64,000 nt of DNA from Streptomyces sp. NBC_00433 (GTDB lineage: Bacteria; Actinomycetota; Actinomycetes; Streptomycetales; Streptomycetaceae), in the NCBI GenBank assembly GCA_036015235.1, contig CP107926.1, forward strand, positions 3,662,001-3,726,000, read 5' to 3'. Positions 48,463-57,030 of the stretch are shown here, one piece after another (the stretch's first letter is position 1; every line of letters begins with the position of its first letter). Under the pieces are notes generated by a model. That model was not told where the DNA came from, ran no database searches, and was given only the letters and a program-made list of their open reading frames with translations. Position numbers and translations under genes: made by a program.

Positions 48463-49838
48463 TGGCCGCCACCCGCAGGCACACCCAGCTGCTGCTCGCC
48501 TCCACCCTCTACGGCGCCGCCACGCTCGCCGCCGCGATCGACGCGGGCGCGCTGCCCGCCGCCGACCGCCGCGTGCTGGTGGTCAGCAACAACTCCGGCG
48601 TGCCGGAGACCACGGAAAGCCTCGACCAGGCACCGGGTTTCGGCGCGCTGCGCAGCCGCTTCGACCAGGTGGTGTCCTGGAACGAGGCCATCTCCCCCCT
48701 GCACCCCGGCGGTTGGCAGCCCAGCGCCGACGAGGTGCCGATGTGGGAGCGCTACTTCCGGATGGTGTGGGCGCTCGGCGACGACGAAGTCGACCTGGTC
48801 GTGGAGTCGTTGCAGGTCGCGCCCGCGCTGTCCTTCGCGCAGGTCTTCCTCGGCTCGCCGATCTCCGTCTACGCCGACGGCCTGATGTCGTACGGCCCGA
48901 CCCGCAACAAGCTCGGGCTGCTGGTCGACACCAGGATCGACCGGCTGCTGCACCTGGACCTCGTCCCCGGCCTCGAACCGCTGCTGCTCACCGAGTTCGG
49001 GGTGCCCTCGCAGATCGTGCCGGGCGCCGAATTCACCAAGGTGCTCGCCGAGGTCGCCGAGGCGGCCGGCGACGCGGGCGGCGACGCCCTGGACGAACTG
49101 CCGCAGAATGCCGCGCTGCTGCTCGGGCAGTACCTGTCGGCGCTGGGCATACTCAGCGCCGAAGAGGAGGAGCAGCTGCACCTGTCGATGGTGCGCGGCG
49201 CCGTCGCACTCGGCCACAAGAAGATCGTCTTCAAACCGCACCCGACCGCACCCGCCCACTGGACCGAGCCGCTCACGGCCGAAGCCGCCGCGCTGGGCGC
49301 CGAGTTGACGGTGCTGAACACCCCGGTGCTGGCCGAGGTGGTCTACCAGAAGGCGCGTCCCGCGCTGGTGGCCGGCTGCTTCTCCACCGCGCTGCTCACC
49401 GCGTCGGTGCTCTACGGCATCCCGGTGGCCCGCACCGGCACCAGGCTGGTGCTCGACCGCCTGGTGCCCTACCAGAACAGCAACCGGGTGCCGGTCACCA
49501 TCGTGCACGCGACGCTGCCCGACCTGGCCGACCCCGCCGCCGTACGCGGCTGGTCGCCGCCGTCGCCTGAGCAGGTCGCGGCGGAGCTGACGCCGCTGCT
49601 GCACACCGTCGGCTACTGCATGCAGTCCCAGGCCCACCCGCGGCTGCGGGACGGGGCCGCGGCCTGGCTCAGCGCGAACCTGACCGCGGAGACCTGGCCG
49701 TACTTCAAGCGGCGGCGGCTGACGTCGCTGGCGTTGCCCGGCGCCGTCCCGGCCCGGCTCGCGTTCGTGCCCCGCAACCGCACCGTCCGCCGGGTCGCCC
49801 GCCGCGCCCGCGCCCTCAAGAAAGCGGCTCTCGGATGA
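48462..49838 (+). CDS. Polysialyltransferase-family protein (CMP-nonulosonate polymerase)
   Basis: 458 residues. It begins RHTQLLLASTLYGAATLAAA, an N-terminus typical of alpha-2,8-polysialyltransferase-like proteins (POLYST). The family HP motif is present as KKIVFKPHPTAPAHW, and the Ser/Thr motif of the CMP site as VAGCFSTALLTASVLYG. FLGSPISVYADGLMSYGPTRN carries the conserved Asp-Gly-rich acceptor region. It should polymerise nonulosonic acid on the cytoplasmic side. TGATG overlap with the GT2 gene and ATGA overlap with the acyltransferase gene show a coupled operon. Confidence 0.83.
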   Translation: MAATRRHTQLLLASTLYGAATLAAAIDAGALPAADRRVLVVSNNSGVPETTESLDQAPGFGALRSRFDQVVSWNEAISPLHPGGWQPSADEVPMWERYFRMVWALGDDEVDLVVESLQVAPALSFAQVFLGSPISVYADGLMSYGPTRNKLGLLVDTRIDRLLHLDLVPGLEPLLLTEFGVPSQIVPGAEFTKVLAEVAEAAGDAGGDALDELPQNAALLLGQYLSALGILSAEEEEQLHLSMVRGAVALGHKKIVFKPHPTAPAHWTEPLTAEAAALGAELTVLNTPVLAEVVYQKARPALVAGCFSTALLTASVLYGIPVARTGTRLVLDRLVPYQNSNRVPVTIVHATLPDLADPAAVRGWSPPSPEQVAAELTPLLHTVGYCMQSQAHPRLRDGAAAWLSANLTAETWPYFKRRRLTSLALPGAVPARLAFVPRNRTVRRVARRARALKKAALG

Positions 49839-51067
49839 GTCTGCACGTCCCCGACTCGGCCGGTCAGGCCACGGACTCGATCCCCCGGCCCGGCGCCGAG
49901 CCGGAAGCCGCCCCCGGCGCGCAGCCCGAGGCGCTGCCGAAGCCGCCCGCGGAGGCCGCCGCCGCGGTCCGCCCGCGCGGCCGGCTGCGCGCCCTGGACG
50001 GGCTGCGCCTGGTGGCCGCGCTGATGGTGGCCTTCTACCACTACGCCGGGCAGGACGGCATAGTCGCCGGCGCCTGGGGGGAGACGCCCCGCGACATCTG
50101 GCCGCAGGCGTCCTCGATGTTCAACTACGGCTGCCTGGGCGTCGAGTTGTTCTTCGTCATCAGCGGCTTCGTGATCTGCATGAGCGGCTGGGGCCGCACC
50201 GTGAAGGACTTCACGATCTCCCGCATCACCCGGCTCTACCCCGCCTACTGGGCGGCGCTGATCATCTCCACCGTGGTCTACGTGCTGGCGGACTACAAGC
50301 GCATCCCGAACACCGACCTGCTGGTCAACTTCTCCATGCTCCAGATGCCGCTCGGCGCGCACCGCGTGCTCGGCGTGTGCTGGACGCTGTGGGCGGAGAT
50401 GCGCTTCTACGTCCTCTTCGCGCTGGTCATCGTGTGGCCGGGGGCGACCAGGAAGCGGGTGCTGCTCTTCTGCGGCCTGTGGATGCTCGCCGCGGTCTAC
50501 GCGGACGCCTCCAACGCGTCGTCCTTCATCAAGGTCGCGCTGATGCCCGAGTACGCCCCCTACTTCATCGGCGGCATGGGCCTCTACCTGATCTACCGCT
50601 TCGGCCACGACGCGGTGTCCTGGGGCATCGTGATCTGCGCGTTCCTGATCGGCCAGCGCTACGCGGTCGCCGCGAACACCGTCGGCAAGCACGTGCACGT
50701 CTTCCACCACCGCACCCCGACCGGGGTGACCCTGGTGGTCTTCCTGTCCTTCCTCGCGGTGGCCCTGGTCACCCTGGTGCCGCGGATCGCCGCGATCAAC
50801 TGGCGCTGGCTGACCACCGCGGGCATCCTGACCTACCCCTTCTACCTGATCCACGAGCACGTCGGCTGGGTCACCATCGACCAGTTCGTGCACCACACCA
50901 GCCTGCCGGACAACGTCATCCTGCCGCTGACCATCCTGGTCATGCTGGGGGTGGCCTGGGTGGTGCACCTGTCCGTGGAGCGCACGGTGGCGCCGCTGCT
51001 CAAGCGGGTGCTGAACCGCTCGCTCACCGCGGCGGCCCTGTCCGCCGAGAAGCCGGTACGGCACTGA
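49835..51067 (+). CDS. Acyltransferase-3 family membrane protein
   Basis: 410 residues. A soluble N-terminus of about 45 residues (Ala/Pro/Glu-rich) is followed by around ten membrane helices. The signature LRALDGLRLVAALMVAFYHYA includes the catalytic His, and GVELFFVISGFVICMSG, FTISRITRLYPAYWAAL and WTLWAEMRFYVLFAL follow the AT3 (OafA/NodX) pattern. It probably O-acetylates the cell-wall glycopolymer, as such enzymes do for polysialic acids and other glycans. It is the last gene of the right arm and runs into a bidirectional terminator. Confidence 0.9.
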   Translation: MSLHVPDSAGQATDSIPRPGAEPEAAPGAQPEALPKPPAEAAAAVRPRGRLRALDGLRLVAALMVAFYHYAGQDGIVAGAWGETPRDIWPQASSMFNYGCLGVELFFVISGFVICMSGWGRTVKDFTISRITRLYPAYWAALIISTVVYVLADYKRIPNTDLLVNFSMLQMPLGAHRVLGVCWTLWAEMRFYVLFALVIVWPGATRKRVLLFCGLWMLAAVYADASNASSFIKVALMPEYAPYFIGGMGLYLIYRFGHDAVSWGIVICAFLIGQRYAVAANTVGKHVHVFHHRTPTGVTLVVFLSFLAVALVTLVPRIAAINWRWLTTAGILTYPFYLIHEHVGWVTIDQFVHHTSLPDNVILPLTILVMLGVAWVVHLSVERTVAPLLKRVLNRSLTAAALSAEKPVRH

Positions 51068-51112
51068 GGCGCGGTCCGGCGCCGGGCACAGCCCTGCGCT
51101 GAGCCCCATGCA

Positions 51113-51155
51113 CGGCGGGCGGGTCACCGGTGAGTCCCCGGTGGCCCGCCCGCCG
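51113..51155. terminator. Bidirectional terminator between acyltransferase and mutase genes
   Basis: An 18-bp stem with one mismatch (left 51113-51130 CGGCGGGCGGGTCACCGG, right 51138-51155) and a 7-nt loop, between convergent genes. Confidence 0.85.
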
Positions 51156-51160
51156 GCGTG

Positions 51161-52741
51161 TCAGAAGGCGTCGGTGGGCACGTAGGTGCCCCACACCTCG
51201 CGCAGCGCGTTGCAGACCTCGCCGACCGTGGCGCGCGCCCTGAGCGCGTCCCTCATCGGGTAGAGCACGTTCTCGGTGCCCGCTGCGGCCTTCTGCAGCG
51301 CGGACAGCGCCGCGTCGACCGCGTCCTGGTCGCGGGCGTCCCGCAGGGCGCCGAGCCTGGCGGCCTGCTGGGCCTCGATCGCCGGGTCGACCCGCAGCGG
51401 CTCGTAGGGCTCCTCCTCGTCCAGCTTGAAGCGGTTGACGCCGACGACGACCCGCTCGCCCGCGTCGGTCTCCAGGGCGATGCGGTAGGCGTTCCGCTCG
51501 ATCTCGCCCTTCTGGAAGCCGTGCTCGATCGCCGCGACCGCACCGCCCAGCTCCTCGACCTTCGCCATCAGTTCGACGGTGGCCGCCTCGACCTCGTCGG
51601 TCATCGCCTCCACCACGTAGCTGCCCGCGAAGGGGTCCACGGTGGCGGTGACGTCGGTCTCGTAGGCCAGCACCTGCTGGGTGCGCAGCGCGAGCCTGGC
51701 CGACTTGTCGGTGGGCAGCGCGATGGCCTCGTCGAAGGAGTTGGTGTGCAGCGACTGCGTGCCGCCGAGTACCGCGGCCAGGCCCTGGACGGCGACCCGT
51801 ACCAGGTTGACCTCGGGCTGCTGCGCCGTCAGCTGCACCCCGGCGGTCTGGGTGTGGAAGCGCAGCATCAGCGACTTGGGATTCCTCGCGCCGAACTCCT
51901 CGCGCATCACCCGCGCCCAGATCCGCCGGGCCGCCCGGAATTTCGCGACCTCTTCCAAGATCGTCGTGCGGGACACGAAGAAGAACGAGAGCCGCGGTGC
52001 GAAATCGTCCACGTCCATACCCGCGGCGACCGCGGTGCGGACGTATTCGATCCCGTCGGCGAGCGTGAAGGCGATCTCCTGCGCGGGCGAGGCGCCGGCC
52101 TCCGCCATGTGGTAACCGGAGATCGAAATGGTGTTCCACTTCGGGATCTCCGCCTTGCAGTAGGCGAAGATGTCGGCGATCAGCCGCAGCGACGGCTTGG
52201 GCGGGAAGATGTACGTCCCCCGCGCGATGTACTCCTTCAGCACGTCGTTCTGGATGGTGCCGGTCAGCTGCTCGGCGGGCACGCCCTGCTCCTCGCCGAC
52301 GAGCTGGTAGAGCAGCAGCAGGAGGGCGGCGGGCGCGTTGATCGTCATCGAGGTGGACACCTTGTCCAGCGGGATGCCGTCGAAGAGCACCAGCATGTCG
52401 TCGATCGAGTCGATGGCGACCCCGACCTTGCCGACCTCGCCGTGCGCGATGGCCGCGTCCGAGTCGTGGCCCATCTGGGTGGGCAGGTCGAAGGCGACGG
52501 ACAGGCCCATGGTGCCGTTGGCGATCAGCTGCTTGTAGCGCGCGTTGGACTCCGAGGCGGTGCCGAACCCGGCGTACTGCCGCATCGTCCACGGCCGTCC
52601 GGTGTACATCGACGGGTAGACCCCGCGGGTGAAGGGATAGCCGCCGGGCTCCCCCAGCTTCTGCGCCGGGTCCCAGTCGCGCAGCGCCTCCGGGCCGTAG
52701 ACCGGCTCGATCGGCAGGCCGCTTTCCGACTCGCGCGTCAT
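51161..52741 (-). CDS. Methylmalonyl-CoA mutase-family large subunit without B12-binding domain
   Basis: 526 residues: only the substrate-binding TIM barrel of acyl-CoA mutases. [65 protein letters not shown] and [19 protein letters not shown] are present. Aligned to P. shermanii MutB, Tyr89 (RQY), Arg207 (IAR) and His244 (GYH) are conserved, the methylmalonyl-type residues, not the Phe/Gln pair of isobutyryl-CoA mutase. The chain stops at GTYVPTDAF, before the C-terminal cobalamin domain, so a separate B12-binding subunit must come from elsewhere in the genome. ATG 52741. It is convergent with the wall-polymer cluster and divergent from the L,D-transpeptidase. Confidence 0.88.
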   Translation of the reverse strand: MTRESESGLPIEPVYGPEALRDWDPAQKLGEPGGYPFTRGVYPSMYTGRPWTMRQYAGFGTASESNARYKQLIANGTMGLSVAFDLPTQMGHDSDAAIAHGEVGKVGVAIDSIDDMLVLFDGIPLDKVSTSMTINAPAALLLLLYQLVGEEQGVPAEQLTGTIQNDVLKEYIARGTYIFPPKPSLRLIADIFAYCKAEIPKWNTISISGYHMAEAGASPAQEIAFTLADGIEYVRTAVAAGMDVDDFAPRLSFFFVSRTTILEEVAKFRAARRIWARVMREEFGARNPKSLMLRFHTQTAGVQLTAQQPEVNLVRVAVQGLAAVLGGTQSLHTNSFDEAIALPTDKSARLALRTQQVLAYETDVTATVDPFAGSYVVEAMTDEVEAATVELMAKVEELGGAVAAIEHGFQKGEIERNAYRIALETDAGERVVVGVNRFKLDEEEPYEPLRVDPAIEAQQAARLGALRDARDQDAVDAALSALQKAAAGTENVLYPMRDALRARATVGEVCNALREVWGTYVPTDAF

Positions 52742-52954
52742 GCTTCACGCCTCCGCAGTGCTGGTGGGGTGGGATAGAGGGGGGCTCCCGCCACGGACTG
52801 TAGCGGCGGGCGTGCACGCGGTGCAGCGCGGCGGGCTGGGACCTTCCTCACAGTCGGCCGTCCGCCCCCGTGTCTCCACCATGCGTGCCGCAACCGCACG
52901 CGCCGGAAACGTGTCTAGTGGTTCACAGGGGCCGACTCAGGGGGATGGAGAACG

Positions 52955-53872
52955 ATGTCGACAAGGACCAGGGGCAGACGGCGGGTCTCGGTGACCGTGG
53001 CCGCCGCCGGCGCGGCGATCGCCATGGCGGTGCTCGCCGCGTGCGGCCCGCAGGACACCGGGGCCGACCCGAAGCCGCCCGCGGCCACGACCACCGCGGG
53101 CACGACCGAGCCGGCCACCGGCAGCGCGGACCCGACCACCGCGCCTGCCACGACCGAACCGGCCACCACGCCGCCGACCACCGCGGCCAGGCCTTCCGCA
53201 CCGCCGACGACGAAGGCGCCCGCCAAGCCGCCGGTCGAGCCCGCCGTCATGAAGGTCGGCGCGAGCAGCGCCCAGGTCCGCGAGCTGCAGGCCAGGCTCG
53301 GCCAGCTGCGCCTCTTCTCGCAGAACCCGACCGGCTACTACGGCACCGTCACCCAGCACTCGGTGAGCGACTTCCAGGAGCGGCACGGGCTCGGCTCGAC
53401 CGGCAGCGTCAGCCAGGCCACCTGGTCCAAGCTGCGGTCACTGACCCACCAGCCCACGCACAAGGAGCTGTACCCGCCGGTCCCGGCCAAGCCGGCCGGC
53501 AAGCTGGACCCGCGCTGCATGACCGGCCGCGCGCTGTGCGTCAGCAAGACCAGCCGCACCCTGTCGTGGGTGGTGGACGGCAAGGTCCAGGCCACCATGG
53601 ACGTCCGCTTCGGGTCGCAGTACACCCCGACCCGTGAGGGCCTCTTCCATGTGAATTCCAAGAGCCGCGACCACGTCTCGACGATCTACCACACGTCGAT
53701 GCCGTTCGCGATGTTCTTCAGCGGCGGCCAGGCGGTCCACTACTCGTCCGACTTCGCCGCCCGCGGCTACGCCGGCGCGTCCCACGGCTGCGTGAACGTA
53801 CGGGACAAGGCCGCGATCTCGAAGCTCTTCGACGAGGTGCGTGTCGGCGACAAGGTCGTCGTCTACTGGTGA
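52955..53872 (+). CDS. L,D-transpeptidase lipoprotein with peptidoglycan-binding domain
   Basis: 305 residues. Signal peptide with lipobox VLAA|C (Cys30), a Thr/Pro/Ala-rich linker (about 35-95), a PG_binding_1 domain (KVGASSAQVRELQARLGQLR, YYGTVTQHSVSDFQ) and a YkuD catalytic domain from about 185. The catalytic motif is SHGCVNVRD with the nucleophile Cys, and its His partner lies in YHTSMPFAMFFSG or nearby. It should form 3-3 cross-links outside the membrane. GGAG lies 4 nt before ATG 52955. The upstream region carries GCAACC-N17-GTCTAG, which resembles an ECF-type promoter. Confidence 0.92.
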   Translation: MSTRTRGRRRVSVTVAAAGAAIAMAVLAACGPQDTGADPKPPAATTTAGTTEPATGSADPTTAPATTEPATTPPTTAARPSAPPTTKAPAKPPVEPAVMKVGASSAQVRELQARLGQLRLFSQNPTGYYGTVTQHSVSDFQERHGLGSTGSVSQATWSKLRSLTHQPTHKELYPPVPAKPAGKLDPRCMTGRALCVSKTSRTLSWVVDGKVQATMDVRFGSQYTPTREGLFHVNSKSRDHVSTIYHTSMPFAMFFSGGQAVHYSSDFAARGYAGASHGCVNVRDKAAISKLFDEVRVGDKVVVYW

Positions 53873-53902
53873 CCCGCCCTCGGGCAAGGGACCCACGGGG
53901 AG

Positions 53903-53943
53903 GGAGCGCGGCCGGGCAGGGGGAATGCGCCCGGCCGCGCTCC
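53903..53943 (+). terminator. Terminator after the L,D-transpeptidase gene
   Basis: GGAGCGCGGCCGGGC (53903-53917) pairs perfectly over 15 bp with GCCCGGCCGCGCTCC (53929-53943). Confidence 0.85.
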
Positions 53944-54035
53944 GTGGTACCCGAACCCGATACGGGGAGAACCGGGATCAGGGGGCCGATGACCAGTCGG
54001 CCTTACTCCCTACAGCGCACGGACTGTCAGAAGTG

Positions 54036-54965
54036 TCACCTGCCCCGGGCACGTAACGCGGGGCGCCGCCCGTGGCGGCTGTGGCGGGGGCCGCCGGTGC
54101 CGTGCCCCTTTTCCACCCTTTCCGCCGACTGCGGCTTGCTGATCCGGCCGCTGCCCGCACGGCTCGCCGGAGGCACGTGGCGCCCGGCCTTCTGGTCCTT
54201 GCCGGCCGAGCGCCCGTAGCCGCTGCCCCGGCCCGATCCGTAGCCGTGGCCGAAGCCCTGGTGGCCGAAGCCGTGCCGGTGCTCGTCGGCGCCGCCGTGC
54301 ACCGGCGGCGCCGGCGGGGCGGCCGGCGCCGCGGGGCCGCTGCTGTCGCGCCGCCCCGGGCCCGCCGTCCAGGGCCCGGCCGTGCCGCCGTCGGGCGACA
54401 CCGCCGCGGGCGGCCTGGTGTCCAGCGGCCCGGTCCCCGCGCCTGACCCCGGTGTGAACGACCGGGCGGCCGCCGCCATCCCCACCGCCACCCCGCCGAT
54501 CGCCAGCGCGGAGACCACGGCGGCGGCCATCACCCGCGGGCGCCGCACGGCGAAGGCGGTGCGCAGCACGGCCAGCGGCCCGCCGCGGGATCCGGCGGCC
54601 GCGGCCACCCCCACGGCGAGAGCCGTACGCAGCACCGTCAGCGGGCCGCGGTGCGCCCCCGCCGGTCCGTCGGGGGTGTCGGCCCGTCCCGCGGCCGCGC
54701 TGCGGAAGGCGGCGAGGGCGGCGGCCTCCCGGGCCGGGTCGAGCGGTGCGTGGCCGTCGCGGGCCGCGGCCAGCAGGCGGACGAGGCGGTCGGCGGGCAC
54801 GGTGGGCGGGGCGCAGGACGCGGCGCCGGACAGCAGGACCTCGGCGGTGCGGGCGTCGGGCCAGGTCCCGGCGCGGGGCGCGGCGGCGTAGTGAGGCGGG
54901 TGGGAGTGCCGGGCCGGGTGGGGCGGGTCCGTGGATGCGGCTTCGCGTCGAGTGTTGTCGCTCAT
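54036..54965 (-). CDS. Single-helix membrane protein, candidate anti-sigma factor
   Basis: 309 residues. A cytoplasmic-looking N-terminal region (about 1-145) with Arg/Ala helices (PADRLVRLLAAARDG, REAAALAAFRSAAAG) precedes one membrane helix (VMAAAVVSALAIGGVAVGMAAA). An external low-complexity tail of about 140 residues follows, rich in Pro/Gly, with a His/Gly segment HRHGFGHQGFGHGYGSG. It starts 9 bp after the ECF sigma gene, so the two are co-translated. This arrangement and topology suggest a membrane-bound anti-sigma factor, but no HxxxCxxC zinc motif is present and I recognise no domain. Confidence 0.65.
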   Translation of the reverse strand: MSDNTRREAASTDPPHPARHSHPPHYAAAPRAGTWPDARTAEVLLSGAASCAPPTVPADRLVRLLAAARDGHAPLDPAREAAALAAFRSAAAGRADTPDGPAGAHRGPLTVLRTALAVGVAAAAGSRGGPLAVLRTAFAVRRPRVMAAAVVSALAIGGVAVGMAAAARSFTPGSGAGTGPLDTRPPAAVSPDGGTAGPWTAGPGRRDSSGPAAPAAPPAPPVHGGADEHRHGFGHQGFGHGYGSGRGSGYGRSAGKDQKAGRHVPPASRAGSGRISKPQSAERVEKGHGTGGPRHSRHGRRPALRARGR

Positions 54966-54974
54966 CCCACTCCC

Positions 54975-55721
54975 TCAGAGCGCTTTGGACGCGGAAAACG
55001 TCACATCCGCGTGCGGCCGGTCCGCGGGCCGCTGCTGGGAGACCGCGCCGGGGGCGTCGCCGTACCCGGCCGCGCGGTCGTCCCCGCGCTCCGTCCGGTC
55101 CGTTCGCTCCATGCGGTCCGTCCGGTCGGCGGAGTCGCCGGGGTCCCCGTGGTCGTACTCCAGGATCTCGGCGAGCCGTCGCAGCCCGCGGTGCGTGGCC
55201 ATTCTCACCGATCCGGCGCGCTTTCCGAGCACTCGCGCAGCACTGGTCGAATCGAGCCCCATCACCACCCGCAGCAGCACCGCCTCCGCCTGCTCGCGCG
55301 GCAGCGCCGCGATCGCCGCCAGCGCCCGGTCGGTGGCGACCGCGTCCAGCGCCTCGCCCGCCGTGTCGGCCCGGTCCGGGAGCTGGACGAGGTCGTCCAC
55401 CCCGCCGCCGTTCACCGGCCGGCGGCTGCGGGCCCTGATGTGGTCGAGCGCCCGGTTGCGGGCGATCCTGGCGGCCCAGCCCCTTATCGAGCCGCTGCCG
55501 GTGCGGTAGTTGGGCAGGTCGCGGGCGATCTGGAGCCAGGCCTCCGACGCCACGTCCTCGGCGTCCGCCGGCCCGACCAGGCTGCGGACGTAGTTCAGCA
55601 GCTGCGGCTGGACAGCACGGTAGACGGTACGGAACGCGGTGTCGTCGCCCCGCTGCGCCGCGCCGACCGCGGCCTCCAGAGACTCGTGCAATTCCACGTC
55701 GGGCCCCACCCCCTCGAACAC
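54975..55721 (-). CDS. ECF RNA polymerase sigma factor
   Basis: 248 residues. Region 2 is FRTVYRAVQPQLLNYVRSLV with DAEDVASEAWLQIARDLPNY and WAARIARNRALDHIRAR; region 4 is LPREQAEAVLLRVVMGLDST with GKRAGSVRMATHRGLRRLAE. It has an unusual charged C-terminal tail with repeats like DRTDRMERTDRTER. It would direct polymerase to a small regulon, probably under control of the membrane protein encoded 9 bp downstream. The start may be GTG 55721 or, with a better GGTGGGG ribosome binding site, GTG 55694 (ELHESLEAAV). Confidence 0.9.
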   Translation of the reverse strand: MFEGVGPDVELHESLEAAVGAAQRGDDTAFRTVYRAVQPQLLNYVRSLVGPADAEDVASEAWLQIARDLPNYRTGSGSIRGWAARIARNRALDHIRARSRRPVNGGGVDDLVQLPDRADTAGEALDAVATDRALAAIAALPREQAEAVLLRVVMGLDSTSAARVLGKRAGSVRMATHRGLRRLAEILEYDHGDPGDSADRTDRMERTDRTERGDDRAAGYGDAPGAVSQQRPADRPHADVTFSASKAL

Positions 55722-55865
55722 ACGGCCAATCCTGCCTCATGAGCGGCAGTGACACTTTTGGTCTGGGATACGCAGTACAAGTCGGCGGCCGGGGACGCTC
55801 CTGTGGGGGGAGGCGGCCCCCGGCCGTCGTCACTTCTCGTGTGCCCCGCCAAGGAGCATTCCTTC

Positions 55866-56816
55866 ATGTCCGTGGCCCGCCTCCCCGACGGCCTCCCCCC
55901 AGGGCGGCTGATCGCCGGTTCCTCACCGGGGCTGTGGATCAGCGAGGAGCCCGTCGTCGCGCCCGGCGGCCTGTGGGCCTCCTGCCACGCCCAGCACCGC
56001 GCCACCGGCTGGCACCCCGTGCTGATGGCCTGGCCCTGCGCCCACGGCCACGGCCACCGGTCGGCGGAGATCGACACCGTGGACGTGGCCGAGTCGCTGC
56101 ACGAGTCGTGGCTGACGTACCGCCAGACCGCGTTACCTCCTCCGGCACACCGGGGCGCCGGCGACCCGGCCCCGCATCCGGGCCTCACCGACCCGGCGCC
56201 GCACCACGGCCAGGGCGACCCCGCGTCGCACCACGGGCTCGCGGACCTCGCCGACCTCGCCGGGCACCCGGCCCTCGCCGACCTCAGCGACCTGACGGAA
56301 CTCGCCGCCCAGCTCGGCTTCGCGGGGCCGCCGGACCCGAGGGACACCTCCGCCCGGCTCGGCCTGGCGGGCCCGCCGTACACCCGCTGGCCCGGACTCG
56401 CCGCACCCTCGGAGCCGCACCCGGGCCCGTCGCCGGACGCGGTGGCGCGAGCCGGCGTCGGCCAGATGCTGCACTACTTCACGACCCGCTTCACCGCGTA
56501 TGTCGCGCTGGCGCGGGTGGACCGCAGCGCCGACCTGCCCGCCGCGGTGGGCTGGGACGCGGACGCCCCCGCGCTGGAGCTGTCCGCGCTGCTGCGCAGC
56601 TGGGAGGACCGCTTCGGCGCCCGGGTCATCGGCTTCGAGGGCTCGTCGGTCTTCGTGTCGGTGGCCTCTCCCCCGCTGACCTCCCGGCACGCGGCACACG
56701 TCGCCCTGGAGCACGTCCTGACCGGCGCGTCGAACCTGAACGACGGGACCTTCCCCTTCCCCGACTACGCGGAGGCGCTGCGCGGCGAGCGGCTCTGGTC
56801 GTTCTGGTGGGACTGA
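55866..56816 (+). CDS. DUF4253 protein with a TTA codon
   Basis: 316 residues. The C-terminal third (SALLRSWEDRFGARVIGFEG through NDGTFPFPDYAEALRGERLW to SFWWD) is a DUF4253 domain. The middle (about 95-190) is a variable His/Pro/Asp-rich region with repeat-like segments (GLADLADLAG, ALADLSDLTE). It is cytosolic; function unknown. ATG 55866 has AAGGAG 9 nt upstream. Codon 90 (56133-56135) is TTA, the codon read by the developmentally regulated bldA tRNA in Streptomyces, so full-length protein may be made only late in development. Confidence 0.82.
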   Translation: MSVARLPDGLPPGRLIAGSSPGLWISEEPVVAPGGLWASCHAQHRATGWHPVLMAWPCAHGHGHRSAEIDTVDVAESLHESWLTYRQTALPPPAHRGAGDPAPHPGLTDPAPHHGQGDPASHHGLADLADLAGHPALADLSDLTELAAQLGFAGPPDPRDTSARLGLAGPPYTRWPGLAAPSEPHPGPSPDAVARAGVGQMLHYFTTRFTAYVALARVDRSADLPAAVGWDADAPALELSALLRSWEDRFGARVIGFEGSSVFVSVASPPLTSRHAAHVALEHVLTGASNLNDGTFPFPDYAEALRGERLWSFWWD

Positions 56817-57030
56817 GGGACCGGCGGACCGGCGGACAGCCGTAGGGACAGAGCGGCGTACCGGCGTACCGGTCGACTCGCGACGCGCCCGGCCGCGGGG
56901 GTCGGCCAGGTCAACACCGGGCCGACCCTTGGCTCCGTACGGGTGAAGTTCGCACACCTGCCTGCGCTGTTCGAACCGGCCGCGCCTACAGTGGAGTTCT
57001 CCCCCGCCGAATCCGCCGTACGGGGATGCC
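56817..57030. other. Intergenic region before the OHCU-like gene
   Basis: No gene is seen. TACAGT at about 56986-56991 fits a -10, followed by a leader of roughly 30 nt. Confidence 0.35.
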
